Shown here in pieces: positions 1 to 8,680 of a DNA stretch of 64,000 nucleotides. Below the pieces are notes generated by a model. That model was not told where the DNA came from. It searched no databases and worked only from the letters and a program-made list of their open reading frames with translations. Origin of the DNA: Rhizobium sp. ACO-34A. Lineage in GTDB: Bacteria; Pseudomonadota; Alphaproteobacteria; Rhizobiales; Rhizobiaceae. Every line of letters begins with the position of its first letter. Within the stretch, counting starts at the first letter, position 1. Location: NCBI GenBank assembly GCA_002600635.1, contig CP021371.1, positions 3,289,001-3,353,000 of the forward strand. Direction: 5' to 3'. The position numbers and the translations under genes are program-made.

Positions 1-556
1 CGGACCCCATGATCGATACGGCGCGGGCCTGTTCGAGAACAGAACGCACCTCGCCGTCCTTTTCCTCGGCAAGCGCGCTCTCCAGAAGCTCGAGATTGTC
101 GGCGCTCGGGGATTTGAGAACGGAAGCCGCCGCCTGCAGCCTGACGGTGCGGTCGGGGCTCATCAGCGTCAGGCCGCCCTGCGCGGAACGGATCGCGCGG
201 CGGAGATTGTTGTTGACCTTGATCTTGGTGAGAGCGCCCTTGCTCTCCTCGCCGACGACTTCGCCGGACAGCGGATCGATGAGCGAGAGCCTGGAGCCGG
301 CGGCTTTCGTGATGAACACGTTGCCGTCCGACTTTCTCGCATAGAGATCGCCTTCGCCCAGCGCCTCGAGCGCCGGCACGACCTTGGGGTCGCCGGTCTT
401 GCCGAGATCGCCGATGATCTTCTCCGCCTCGGGAAACGAGGCATTGCCGAGCGCGTTGATGAGCGTCGCAGCATCATCCGCGGCATGGGCAGGCAGGGTG
501 CCGAAGGCCAGAACCAGCCAGAGAAACAGTAGTTTGAATAAATTGGATAATGTCAT
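1..556 (-). CDS. urtB: Urea ABC transporter permease UrtB, N-terminal part (cut by window edge)
   Basis: Only the first 185 codons are present. The protein starts with a signal-like segment (MTLSNLFKLLFLWLVLAFG, then an AHA-AD cleavage-type site), followed by a hydrophilic region with ALEALGEGDLYARK and SAQGGLTLMSPDRTVRL. Rhizobial UrtB proteins carry such a long periplasmic N-terminal extension before the LivH-like membrane domain, which lies outside the window. The ATG at 556 is preceded by GAGGGG. It lies downstream of urtA on the same strand, the usual urtA-urtB order. UrtB is one of two inner-membrane permeases of the urea importer. The call depends on urtA next door and on recognising the extension; no permease helices are visible here. 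Confidence 0.8.
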   Translation of the reverse strand, partial: MTLSNLFKLLFLWLVLAFGTLPAHAADDAATLINALGNASFPEAEKIIGDLGKTGDPKVVPALEALGEGDLYARKSDGNVFITKAAGSRLSLIDPLSGEVVGEESKGALTKIKVNNNLRRAIRSAQGGLTLMSPDRTVRLQAAASVLKSPSADNLELLESALAEEKDGEVRSVLEQARAVSIMGS

Positions 557-649
557 CACATCGCCCCTCATCCGCCGCCCGGCCTTCCTGCGATCGTGTC
601 CGCATTCCCGGCATCTCGTGACCGTTTCACACATCCAGCGGGACGTAAG

Positions 650-786
650 GTGTTCGCCCCTCTGGTCTGCCGACCATCTCCCTCACGGAAGGGGAGAAGA
701 ACCGCGGCGCCGCCTCCTGCAAGCTCAAGCATGGACGGGTATCGAAAAAGCCCCTCCCCTGACGGGGAGGGGTTGGGGAGAGATAC
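650..786. repeat. Palindromic intergenic element between urtA and urtB
   Basis: The gap between urtA and urtB (557-810) has no credible gene. It holds a GC-rich mosaic of imperfect palindromes. The clearest is CCCCTCCCC (751-759), loop TGAC, GGGGAGGGG (764-772). A second, ATCTCCCTC..GAAGGGGAGAAG, lies at about 678-700. This composition matches the RIME-like repeats common in rhizobial intergenic DNA and resembles the element at 8681-8790. In the transcript it would fold into strong hairpins and could lower urtB expression relative to urtA. Confidence 0.6.
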
Positions 787-810
787 GCCTCCCCTAGTGC
801 TTCACGCGGA

Positions 811-2112
811 TCAGCTGCCCTTGCCGCCGCACTTGCCGGTGGCAACGTTGAAGTTGCCGCACGACATCGGCTTGCGCCAATCGGAGATCAGGTCTTTCGA
901 GTCCGGCAGATAGTCGGACCATTCGTCGCCAACCACTTGCGGGGTCTGCTGAACGATGTCGAACTGGCCGTCGGCCTGGATTTCGCCGATCAGCACCGGC
1001 TTGGTGATGTGATGGTTCGGCATGACGGTGGAGTAGCCGCCCGAGAGGTTCGGAACGGAAACGCCGATGATCGAGTCGAGAACGGCGTCGGTGTCGGTCG
1101 TGCCGGCGGCCTCGACGGCCTTGACCCAGGCGTTGAAGCCGATATAGGCGGCTTCCATCGGGTCGTTGGTCACGCGCTTGTCGTTCTTGGTGAAGGCATG
1201 CCATTCCTTGATGAACTCGGCATTGACCTCGGAATCGACGGACTGGAAGTAGTTCCAGGCGGCGAGATGGCCGACCAGCGGAGCGGTGTCGAGACCGGCA
1301 AGCTCTTCTTCGCCGACCGAGAAGGCGACGACCGGAATGTCTTCGGCCTTGATGCCCTGGTTGGCGAGTTCCTTGTAGAAGGGAACGTTGGCGTCGCCGT
1401 TGATGGTGGAAACGACGGCGGTCTTCTTGCCGGCCGAGCCGAACTTCTTGATATCGGATACGATCGTCTGCCAGTCGGAATGACCGAACGGCGTGTAGTT
1501 GATCATGATGTCCTCTTCCTTGACGCCCTTCGACATCAGGTAGGCCTTCAGGATCTTGTTGGTGGTCTGCGGATAGACATAGTCCGTGCCGGCCAGAACC
1601 CAGCGCTCGACGCCTTCGGTGTTGGCGAGGTAATCGACGGCCGGGATAGCCTGCTGGTTCGGAGCGGCACCGGTGTAGAAGATGTTGCGGGAGGATTCTT
1701 CACCTTCGTACTGGACGGGATAGAAGAGGATCGAGTTCAGCTCTTCGAAGACCGGCAGGACGGACTTGCGGGAAGAGGACGTCCAGCAACCGAAGACGGC
1801 CGCAACCTTGTCCTGAGAGATCAGCTGGCGGGCCTTTTCAGCGAAAAGCGGCCAGTCGGAGGCCGGGTCGACGACCACGGCTTCGAGCTTCTTGCCCAGA
1901 ACGCCACCCTTCTTGTTCTGCTCTTCGACGAGCATCAGCATGGCGTCCTTCAGCGTCGTCTCGGAAATCGCCATCGTGCCGGACAGCGAATGCAGAACGC
2001 CGATCTTGATCGTGTCGTCGGCGGCAAGCGCGCCATGGAAAGCCGTCGTGGACAGCATGGCGCCGAGCAGCGCGCCAGTGAGTTTTGCCCTGAATTTTGC
2101 CTTGAGTTTCAT
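811..2112 (-). CDS. urtA: Urea ABC transporter substrate-binding protein UrtA
   Basis: 433 residues, normal for UrtA. A basic, hydrophobic signal peptide ends near residue 30 (GALA-ADDTIKIG). The mature part is a type-I periplasmic binding fold of the LivK class with UrtA-type blocks: LHSLSGTMAISE, FGCWTSSSRKSVLPVFEE, LFYPVQYEGEESSRNIFYTG, and the C-terminal MSCGNFNVATGKCGGKG with two cysteines. It binds urea in the periplasm and delivers it to UrtBCDE. ATG at 2112 follows AGGAGAGGGG. urtB lies downstream with a palindromic spacer. Two inverted repeats sit upstream (2146-2163, 2206-2221). Urea transporters of this type are generally nitrogen-regulated, but I found no convincing sigma-54 site. 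Confidence 0.95.
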   Translation of the reverse strand: MKLKAKFRAKLTGALLGAMLSTTAFHGALAADDTIKIGVLHSLSGTMAISETTLKDAMLMLVEEQNKKGGVLGKKLEAVVVDPASDWPLFAEKARQLISQDKVAAVFGCWTSSSRKSVLPVFEELNSILFYPVQYEGEESSRNIFYTGAAPNQQAIPAVDYLANTEGVERWVLAGTDYVYPQTTNKILKAYLMSKGVKEEDIMINYTPFGHSDWQTIVSDIKKFGSAGKKTAVVSTINGDANVPFYKELANQGIKAEDIPVVAFSVGEEELAGLDTAPLVGHLAAWNYFQSVDSEVNAEFIKEWHAFTKNDKRVTNDPMEAAYIGFNAWVKAVEAAGTTDTDAVLDSIIGVSVPNLSGGYSTVMPNHHITKPVLIGEIQADGQFDIVQQTPQVVGDEWSDYLPDSKDLISDWRKPMSCGNFNVATGKCGGKGS

Positions 2113-2145
2113 GGATCGAACCCCTCTCCTTGTTCCGCAACGAAA

Positions 2146-2163
2146 GGTTAAAAAGCTTTAACC
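2146..2163. promoter_or_regulatory. Inverted repeat just upstream of urtA
   Basis: GGTTAAA, 4-nt spacer AAGC, TTTAACC. The arms are a perfect 7-bp inverted repeat, ending 34 bp upstream of the urtA start codon. It could be an operator or a leader hairpin. The two TTAA cores are separated by 6 bp rather than the 7 expected for a CtrA box, so I do not assign it to CtrA. Confidence 0.4.
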
Positions 2164-2205
2164 GTTGCTGAGAGGGACTATCCGACGCTGCAGCGCAAAA
2201 CCGTA

Positions 2206-2221
2206 TACGTCGTTTGACGTA
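2206..2221. promoter_or_regulatory. Inverted repeat TACGTC-N4-GACGTA upstream of urtA
   Basis: TACGTC, spacer GTTT, GACGTA: a perfect 6-bp inverted repeat about 95-110 bp upstream of the urtA start, where an activator or repressor site would be placed. No named regulator is recognised. Confidence 0.35.
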
Positions 2222-2273
2222 CCAAGGGGGGAAGATAACGGGTGCCGTTGCGCAAGGTCGCAAAACGACAACG

Positions 2274-2299
2274 CCAGCCTCCCTTCAGGGAAGCCGGCG
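2274..2299 (-). terminator. Probable terminator downstream of the terC-family gene
   Basis: GCCAGCCTCCCT / AGGGAAGCCGGC form an imperfect 12-bp stem. It lies upstream of urtA and before the stop of the terC-family gene at 2334. Read on the minus strand, the stem is followed by GTTGTCGTTTTG, a weak T-rich stretch. It is probably the terminator of the upstream minus-strand gene. Confidence 0.5.
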
Positions 2300-2333
2300 C
2301 AGTTAGTTTATCTGCCGAGACGGATCGTGTTTT

Positions 2334-2969
2334 TCAGGCCAGCCAGTTCGTAACGATCGGCCAGACCTCGATCGCACCGTGGTAGATCATATTGACCGTC
2401 ACATAGACGATGACGCCGAGACCGACATAGGCGATCCAGCGGTGGCGGTGCAGCAGGCGTGCAACGAGGCTTGCGGCAAGACCCATCAGGCCGATCGACA
2501 GAACGAGGCCGATGATGAGGACGCTGGTGTGCTCGGCGGCAGCGCCGGCAACGGCCAGAACGTTGTCGAGCGACATGGAAACGTCGGCGACGACGATCTG
2601 CATCGCGGCCTGCATGAAGGTCTTCTGCTTGACGTTATATTCGGTATCATCGGTCTCACCCTGCTTGTGCGGCTCATGGGCCGCTTCACGCAGTTCGCTC
2701 CACATCTTCCAGCAGACCCAGGCGAGCAGCAGGCCGCCGATCAATTGCAGGCCGACGACGCCGAGGAGATAGGCGGTGATCGTCGCAAACGTGATGCGCA
2801 GAATGGTTGCGGCACCGATGCCGACGAGAATGGCCTTCCGGCGCTGGTGATCGGGAAGGCCGGCAGCAGCAAGGCCGATGACGATGGCGTTGTCGCCGGC
2901 AAGAACGAGATCGACAGCAATAACCTGAAGAAGTGCCGCAAAGCCTGCGGCAGTGAAAATTTCCATCAT
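2334..2969 (-). CDS. TerC/YjbE-family integral membrane protein
   Basis: 211 residues with six or seven hydrophobic helices and the duplicated TerC-type acidic motifs: VDLVLAGDNAIVIGLA near residue 20 and ADVSMSLDNVLAVAG near residue 128. A hydrophilic loop (EPHKQGETDDTEYNVKQKT) separates the halves. Such proteins sit in the inner membrane; members of the family are linked to tellurite resistance or manganese export, but this YjbE-type subgroup has no firm function. Start is the double Met at 2969/2966. It is a monocistronic minus-strand gene flanked by hairpins. I looked upstream for a yybP-ykoY manganese riboswitch, which often precedes such genes, and did not find a convincing one. Confidence 0.85.
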   Translation of the reverse strand: MMEIFTAAGFAALLQVIAVDLVLAGDNAIVIGLAAAGLPDHQRRKAILVGIGAATILRITFATITAYLLGVVGLQLIGGLLLAWVCWKMWSELREAAHEPHKQGETDDTEYNVKQKTFMQAAMQIVVADVSMSLDNVLAVAGAAAEHTSVLIIGLVLSIGLMGLAASLVARLLHRHRWIAYVGLGVIVYVTVNMIYHGAIEVWPIVTNWLA

Positions 2970-3169
2970 GATTTTGGAACCGTGAATTTCAGAAAGTGTT
3001 TGTGCGTCCCGCTATAGCCCCCAAGCGCGGCAAGGCAAGGCGAATGACCGGAAAATATGGGATTTGTCGCACGATTTTTTGCGTTTTCCAAAAACCGCGG
3101 CACTCAGGCGATCCTCATCCATCGACAGGATGTCGCCATGGGCGCGCTCGTCATGAAGCAAATGGCAAA

Positions 3170-3191
3170 AAGGGGGCTTGAATGCCCCCTT
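3170..3191 (-). terminator. Rho-independent terminator of the LpxO/OlsC-like gene
   Basis: Stem AAGGGGGC / GCCCCCTT with a 6-nt loop. On the minus strand it is followed by a run of T (TTTTTGCC), 30 bp past the stop codon of the hydroxylase gene. Confidence 0.85.
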
Positions 3192-3220
3192 CGCAGTTGA
3201 AAGCCTCGCTTCCGCCGTCC

Positions 3221-4063
3221 TCAGTTCGGGCGGTTCCGCAACGCCTCGGCTTCGGCGTAGAACTTCTTTTCCCATTCCTTGTGGTTGTCGAGACCCTCGC
3301 GGATGAAGGGCGTGAAGATCGCCATGTTCATCAGCAGCCAGTTGACCAGCCGTGCCGGGAACTTGAGCGGCTTGACGAAATCGACAAACAGGACGACGCG
3401 CGTCTTGTCGGTGTGGTTCCACGCCTCATGCTCATAGGCATCGTCGAAAATCAGGACCTTGCCCTCTTCCCAGTGGCAAATCTGGTCCTTGACCCGGATG
3501 GCGAGGTTGTCGCCGGTATTCTCGGGAACGATCATGCCGAGATGCAGGCGAAGCACGCCGTTATAGGGACCGCGATGCGGCGGCAGGTGCTTGCCCGGCT
3601 CGAAGATCGAGAACATCACCGTCGTCAGGCCCGGGATCTTCTGCATGGCCTTCCACGTTTCCGGGCAGGCCTTGATGTTCTGTTCCGACTTCACACCGAA
3701 GCCGAGCAAAAAGAAGGTCTTCCAACCATTGTCGGTCGAGATCGTCTTCACGTCGGTGGAAATGTCCTGGAACGTCGGCAACTCGTTCTTGCGAACCAGA
3801 ATACGGTCGAGTTCGGTGCGGATCGCCGGCGCAGCCTTCTCGATTTCCTTCGCCCACGGAAAGGTCGCGTTGTCATAAACCGGAGGATTGCCGAGCTTGG
3901 CGTATTTGAGGTTCAGGCCTTCCGCCCATGCGACGATGCCCATGAAGGCACGCGTAATGGCGCTCGGCCGATCCATCGGCGCGATGCCATCGGTTGCAAA
4001 GGTCTGCTTCGGCTCGGGAGTATTGGAATCGGCGGAAAAGGGTGCAGCCACATCAGGCTCCAT
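3221..4063 (-). CDS. Aspartyl/asparaginyl beta-hydroxylase-family lipid hydroxylase (LpxO/OlsC-like)
   Basis: 280 residues. The 2-oxoglutarate/Fe(II) dioxygenase core is visible: HLPPHRGPYNGVLRLHLGM near residues 160-180 supplies the first His, and FDDAYEHEAWNHTD near 217-230 supplies the second. Downstream RVVLFVDFVKP matches the oxoglutarate-binding Arg region. Close relatives are LpxO, which hydroxylates the acyl chain of lipid A, and rhizobial OlsC, which hydroxylates ornithine lipids; both act on membrane lipids and alter acid and stress tolerance. The sequence alone does not separate these two, so no symbol is given. The first ATG at 4063 is used; a Met at residue 30 is an alternative. 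It is transcribed alone and ends at a clear terminator. Confidence 0.8.
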   Translation of the reverse strand: MEPDVAAPFSADSNTPEPKQTFATDGIAPMDRPSAITRAFMGIVAWAEGLNLKYAKLGNPPVYDNATFPWAKEIEKAAPAIRTELDRILVRKNELPTFQDISTDVKTISTDNGWKTFFLLGFGVKSEQNIKACPETWKAMQKIPGLTTVMFSIFEPGKHLPPHRGPYNGVLRLHLGMIVPENTGDNLAIRVKDQICHWEEGKVLIFDDAYEHEAWNHTDKTRVVLFVDFVKPLKFPARLVNWLLMNMAIFTPFIREGLDNHKEWEKKFYAEAEALRNRPN

Positions 4064-4361
4064 GACGTTCAGGATTGAAACTGGAAAACATGCTTATCGG
4101 GTTTACAGACGGCAACCGGCGCAACGCAAGCCCTCCTCCCCACGCTTGCCTCGGCCAGAACCGTAATCTCGACCATCTTTGTCGGAATAGCGGATAAATT
4201 GTGACACTTTCCGTCATGAAACCGTTCCGCAGTCCTGTTTCCACGCCTTCCACGCATTGTTGCAGGCCGCGACCTCCCTCCTCCGCCCCTTGCAATTCCA
4301 GTCATTCCCGGAAAGACTGCCTAATCCGCAATCACTTTCAATCGGGCACCAGTTTTTAGGC

Positions 4362-7300
4362 ATGGCCGCACGCCAACGCATCATCCCCGTCCGCCGCGAA
4401 TATAATCGCTGGGTGGCCAATCAGACGCTGGAAGACTATGCGCTGCGCTTCACGGCCAAGAGTGCCCGCAAGTTTTCCTCCAGCCGGATTTCGCAGACAG
4501 CCATCGGCGCCATCTCCTTTCTCGCGCTGGAAGCGATCGGCGGCACCATCACCCTGTCCTACGGCACCACCAATGCGGTCTTCGCCATTCTTGCAGCCGC
4601 CATCGCCATGCTGGTCGTGGGGCTGCCCATCAGCCGCTATGCCATCCGCCACGGAGTCGATATCGATCTCCTGACCCGCGGTGCGGGCTTCGGCTATATC
4701 GGCTCCACCATCACCTCGCTGATCTATGCCAGCTTCACCTTCATGCTGTTCGCGATCGAGGCATCGATCATGACCGGCGCGCTGGAGCTTGCCTTCGGCA
4801 TACCGCTGTGGATCGGCTACATCGTCTCCGCCATGGTGGTGATACCGCTCGTCACCTACGGCGTGCAGCTCATCTCCCGTTTCCAGCTGCTGACCCAGCC
4901 ATTCTGGATCGTCCTCAACATCCTGCCATTTGTCTTCATCGCCTTCGCGGATTGGGAGAAGTTCGACCTCTGGCGCGCCTTCGCCGGCATAGGTCATTCC
5001 AATGCCCAGACCGGCGGCATCGCCCCGTTCGACCTCGTGGAATTTGGCGCCGCCTCCGCCGTCATCCTGGCCCTGATGCCGCAGATCGGCGAACAGGTGG
5101 ACTTCCTGCGCTTCCTGCCGCCCGAAGGCGGGCGAAAGCTCCGGCATCGCTTCGCCGTTTTCCTTGCCGGCTCCGGCTGGGTGGTGCTCGGCGTTCCGAA
5201 ACTGCTCGCCGGCTCCTTTCTCGCGGTGCTGACCCTTTCGACCGGCGTTCCGGCGCAGGAAGCCGCCGACCCGGCGCACATGTATCTCGCTGCCTTCGGC
5301 TACATGATCCCCAACGACACGGCGGCCATGCTGCTGATGGCCTGCTTCGTCGTGATCTCGCAGCTCAAGATCAATGTGATGAACGCCTATGCCGGCTCGC
5401 TGGCATGGTCGAACTTCTTCTCGCGGCTGACCCACAGCCATCCGGGCCGCGTCGTCTGGCTGGTCTTCAACGTGGCGATCGCACTGCTTCTGATGGAGCT
5501 CGGCATCTACCGGCTGCTGGAGGAGACGCTCGGCATCTTTTCCATCATCGCGATGGCGTGGCTCTGCACGATTTCCGCCGATCTCTTCGTCAACAAGCCC
5601 CTCGGTCTCGCGCCCCCCGGCATCGAGTTCAAGCGCGCCCATCTCTACGACATCAATCCCGTCGGCTGCGGTACGCTGCTTCTTTCCGCCGGCGTGGCGC
5701 TCGCAGCCCATTTCGGCCTGTTCGGCCCGCTGATGGCCTCGCTTGCCACCTATATCACGCTCCTCGCCTTCCTGATCTCGCCGCTGATCGCCTGGGGCAC
5801 CCGTGGCAAGTTCTATCTCGCCCGCAAGCCGCGCCAGAGCTGGAAGACGCTGGGTTCGATCACCTGCTCGATCTGCGAACACCCCTTCGAGCCGGAGGAC
5901 ATGGCATGGTGTCCCGCCTATGCGGCGCCGATCTGCTCGCTCTGCTGTTCACTCGACAGCCGCTGCCACGACATGTGCAAGCCGCAGGCAAAGCTCAACG
6001 CCCAGACGGCAGCCGTCGCCGCGCGCCTGCTGCCACAGGACATGATTGCGTGGCTATCCACCCGCCTCGGCAGATATGCCATCACCTCCGTCATCGCCAT
6101 TTCCGTGATCGGCGCGATCCTCGCGCTCATCGCCCATCAGGTCGCCTCCCGCTCGCCCGACACCGCCGAAGTCGTCAATCGCACGGTTCTGATCGTCTTC
6201 TTCGTGTTCTCCGTGATCTCCGGCATAGCAAGCTGGTTCTACGTGCTTGCCCATGACAGCCGCGTCGTCGCCGAGGAGGAATCCTCCCGCCAGAACACCT
6301 TGCTGCTGAAGGAAATCGCCGCCCACCGCAAAACGGATGCCGCACTGCAGACCGCCAAGGAAACGGCCGAAGCCGCCAACCGGGCCAAGAGCCGTTATGT
6401 CGTCGGCCTTTCCCACGAACTGCGCACGCCGCTCAACGCCGTCATGGGCTATGCCCAGATCCTCGAGCACGACGAGACGATACCAGCCCCGCGGCAATCC
6501 GCGATCAAGGTCATCAGGCGCTCCGCCGACCACCTCTCCGGCCTGATCGACGGACTGCTGGACATCTCCAAGATCGAGGCCGGCCGCCTCCAGGTATTTT
6601 CCAACGAACTGAACATTCAGGATTTTCTCGACCAGCTCACCGACATGTTCGCCCCACAGGCCGCGGCAAAGGACCTGATCTTCGAGCACGAGCGTTCCCG
6701 CGCCCTGCCGCAATATGTTCGAACCGACGAGAAGCGGCTTCGCCAGATCCTCGTCAACCTGCTCTCCAACGCGATCAAGTTCACCGAGGAAGGAACCGTC
6801 CGCTTCGAGGTGGGCTATCGCAGCCAGGTCGCGACCTTCACCATCTCCGATACCGGCCGCGGCATTTCCGAACGCGATCTCAACCGCATCTACGAGCCCT
6901 TCCAGCGCGGCGAGGCGGAAATCGTCAAGCCGCAGCCCGGTCTCGGACTGGGACTGACCATCACCAAGCTGCTCACCAACACGCTCGGCGGCGAAATCGC
7001 GGTGACGAGCGAGCCCGGCAAGGGCTCGTCCTTCAAGGTGCGGCTGATGCTTTCGGCAATCGAGCGGCCGAGCACGGCCCCGGCCCCGGAAAGAAAGATC
7101 GTTTCCTACACCGGCCCGCGCCGCACCATCGTCGTGGTCGACGACAACGAGGATCACCGCGACCTGATGCGCGAGGTTCTGGCTCCCCTCGACTTCGTCG
7201 TCCTGACGGCGACCAGCGGCCCCGACTGTCTGACGCTGATCGAGGGGATCAAGCCCGATCTCTTCCTCGTCGACATCTCCATGCCCGGCATGAATGGCTG

Positions 7301-7745
7301 GCAACTCGTTGAAAAACTGAGGGAAACCGGCCAGACTGCCCCAATCCTCATGCTCTCCGCCAATATCGGCGACGCCCCCGCGCCGGGCGGTGACGGCCAC
7401 AACGACGCCATCGCCAAGCCGGTCGACGTCAAGCGTCTGCGCGACAAGCTGGCGCTTTATCTTGGGCTGGACTGGATCTATGCCGACGAGATACCTCCAG
7501 TACCCGCGACACCCGTTTCGATAAAACCACGCTCGCCGGGACCGGCCCATCTGGAAGAGTTGCTGCGACTCGGGGAAATCGGCTATGTGCGCGGCATAGA
7601 GGCGAAGCTGGCGGATCTCGCCAGACTGGATGGCAATGCGGCCTTCGTCGAGACATCGAAAAGCTTCGTGCAGGGTTTCGACATGACGGGCTACATCGCC
7701 TTCCTGAAGACGTTCCAGCCGGGCAAGGAGGAAACCCGTGGTTGA
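4362..7745 (+). CDS. NCS1-permease-like hybrid sensor histidine kinase/response regulator
   Basis: About 1127 residues from the ATG at 4362 (an earlier in-frame Met at 4257 is unlikely). Order: residues ~30-490, roughly 12 membrane helices resembling NCS1 purine/cytosine/allantoin permeases; residues 502-539, a Cys-rich module (CSICEHPF.., ICSLCCSLDSRCHDMC); two more helices (~572-632); a coiled linker; a HisKA dimerisation domain with FSHELRTP-type motif LSHELRTPLNAVMGYAQ, phospho-His at 685; an ATPase domain with NLLSNAIKF, DTGRGIS and GLGLGLTI; a receiver with VVVDDNED and the phospho-Asp in LVDISMPGMNG at about 971. A ~60-residue C-terminal tail follows. The protein probably couples binding or transport of a solute to phosphorylation of the next gene product, whose start overlaps its stop. 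The ligand is unknown. The 298 bp upstream (4064-4361) contain no gene. Confidence 0.88.
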   Translation: MAARQRIIPVRREYNRWVANQTLEDYALRFTAKSARKFSSSRISQTAIGAISFLALEAIGGTITLSYGTTNAVFAILAAAIAMLVVGLPISRYAIRHGVDIDLLTRGAGFGYIGSTITSLIYASFTFMLFAIEASIMTGALELAFGIPLWIGYIVSAMVVIPLVTYGVQLISRFQLLTQPFWIVLNILPFVFIAFADWEKFDLWRAFAGIGHSNAQTGGIAPFDLVEFGAASAVILALMPQIGEQVDFLRFLPPEGGRKLRHRFAVFLAGSGWVVLGVPKLLAGSFLAVLTLSTGVPAQEAADPAHMYLAAFGYMIPNDTAAMLLMACFVVISQLKINVMNAYAGSLAWSNFFSRLTHSHPGRVVWLVFNVAIALLLMELGIYRLLEETLGIFSIIAMAWLCTISADLFVNKPLGLAPPGIEFKRAHLYDINPVGCGTLLLSAGVALAAHFGLFGPLMASLATYITLLAFLISPLIAWGTRGKFYLARKPRQSWKTLGSITCSICEHPFEPEDMAWCPAYAAPICSLCCSLDSRCHDMCKPQAKLNAQTAAVAARLLPQDMIAWLSTRLGRYAITSVIAISVIGAILALIAHQVASRSPDTAEVVNRTVLIVFFVFSVISGIASWFYVLAHDSRVVAEEESSRQNTLLLKEIAAHRKTDAALQTAKETAEAANRAKSRYVVGLSHELRTPLNAVMGYAQILEHDETIPAPRQSAIKVIRRSADHLSGLIDGLLDISKIEAGRLQVFSNELNIQDFLDQLTDMFAPQAAAKDLIFEHERSRALPQYVRTDEKRLRQILVNLLSNAIKFTEEGTVRFEVGYRSQVATFTISDTGRGISERDLNRIYEPFQRGEAEIVKPQPGLGLGLTITKLLTNTLGGEIAVTSEPGKGSSFKVRLMLSAIERPSTAPAPERKIVSYTGPRRTIVVVDDNEDHRDLMREVLAPLDFVVLTATSGPDCLTLIEGIKPDLFLVDISMPGMNGWQLVEKLRETGQTAPILMLSANIGDAPAPGGDGHNDAIAKPVDVKRLRDKLALYLGLDWIYADEIPPVPATPVSIKPRSPGPAHLEELLRLGEIGYVRGIEAKLADLARLDGNAAFVETSKSFVQGFDMTGYIAFLKTFQPGKEETRG

Positions 7746-8661
7746 TGCCGCCCGGCCCCGCGACATCGTTCTGTTGGTCGACGACAGCCCGGAAGCGCTC
7801 GGCTTTCTGACGGACGCGCTGGAACAGGCGGGCTTTTCCGTACTGATCGCCACCTCCGGACAGGTCGCGCTTTCCATCGTCGCCCGCATCAGCCCCGACA
7901 TCATCCTGCTCGATGCCGTCATGCCCGGCATGGACGGCTTCGAGACCTGCCGCAGACTGAAGGAAGACGCCGCCGTCGCCCAGGTACCGGTGATTTTCAT
8001 GACCGGTCTGTCGGAGACCGAGCATATCGTCCACGCGCTGGAATCGGGCGGTGTCGACTATCTCACCAAGCCGATCAACATCGATGAACTGCGCGCCCGC
8101 ATCCGGGTGCACCTCACCAATGCCCGCTCGGCCCAGAGCGCGCGCGTGGCGCTCGACGCCGCCGGCCGGCACCTGCTTGCGGTCAAAGGCGACGGCAGCA
8201 TCCACTGGTCGACACCGCAGGCGACCCGGCTTGCCGAAACCGCCACCAGTCGCTCCGATGGTCTGGATCTCGTGGCACGCGCGATCGCGGACTGGATGTC
8301 GAAGCGCGAGGCAGCCGGCGCACAGGCCGAAAGCGGCTTCACCTTCACCCACGGCGGCGGCGCGGCCCTGCAACTCGGCTATCTCGGCGCCATCGGCTCC
8401 GATGAATACCTGTTTCGCCTGACCGTCTCAAACCGCACCAGCGACGACGAGACGCTACGCCGCCACTTCACCCTCACCCAGCGTGAATCCGAAGTGCTGC
8501 TCTGGATAGCAAAGGGAAAATCCAACCGGGATATCGGCGATATCCTTGGTCTTTCTGCCCGCACGGTGAACAAGCACCTCGAACAGATCTACGTAAAGCT
8601 CGGCGTCGAAAATCGCGCATCTGCCGCAGTCAAGGCGGCGAATGTCCTGCACGTGGATTGA
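7738..8661 (+). CDS. LuxR-type response regulator, partner of the permease-kinase
   Basis: 307 residues. An N-terminal receiver domain (VLLVDDSPEALGF; phospho-Asp 59 in ILLDAVMPGMDGF; Thr in FMTGLSE; Lys in YLTKPINIDE) is followed by a ~100-residue middle region and a C-terminal LuxR/FixJ helix-turn-helix (LTQRESEVLLWIAKGKSNRD..LSARTVNKHLEQIYVKLGV). It starts with GTG at 7738 and overlaps the kinase stop by 8 bp, so the two are translationally coupled and almost certainly a cognate pair. The middle region (residues ~125-235) is not a standard linker and may be a sensory or regulatory insert. Target genes are unknown. Confidence 0.92.
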   Translation: MVDAARPRDIVLLVDDSPEALGFLTDALEQAGFSVLIATSGQVALSIVARISPDIILLDAVMPGMDGFETCRRLKEDAAVAQVPVIFMTGLSETEHIVHALESGGVDYLTKPINIDELRARIRVHLTNARSAQSARVALDAAGRHLLAVKGDGSIHWSTPQATRLAETATSRSDGLDLVARAIADWMSKREAAGAQAESGFTFTHGGGAALQLGYLGAIGSDEYLFRLTVSNRTSDDETLRRHFTLTQRESEVLLWIAKGKSNRDIGDILGLSARTVNKHLEQIYVKLGVENRASAAVKAANVLHVD

Positions 8662-8680
8662 TAACAGGCCTATCGGCTTT

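Noticed and set aside
2113..2330. Sigma-54 promoter for urtA
   Set aside because: TGGCGTTGTCGTTTTGC looked similar, but GG and GC are 12 bp apart rather than 10.
2970..3060. yybP-ykoY manganese riboswitch upstream of the TerC-family gene
   Set aside because: Looked for because such genes often carry it. I could not find the conserved paired core or loop sequences.
6054..8000. 648-codon open frame on the minus strand
   Set aside because: Antisense to the histidine kinase and its regulator, both supported by catalytic motifs.
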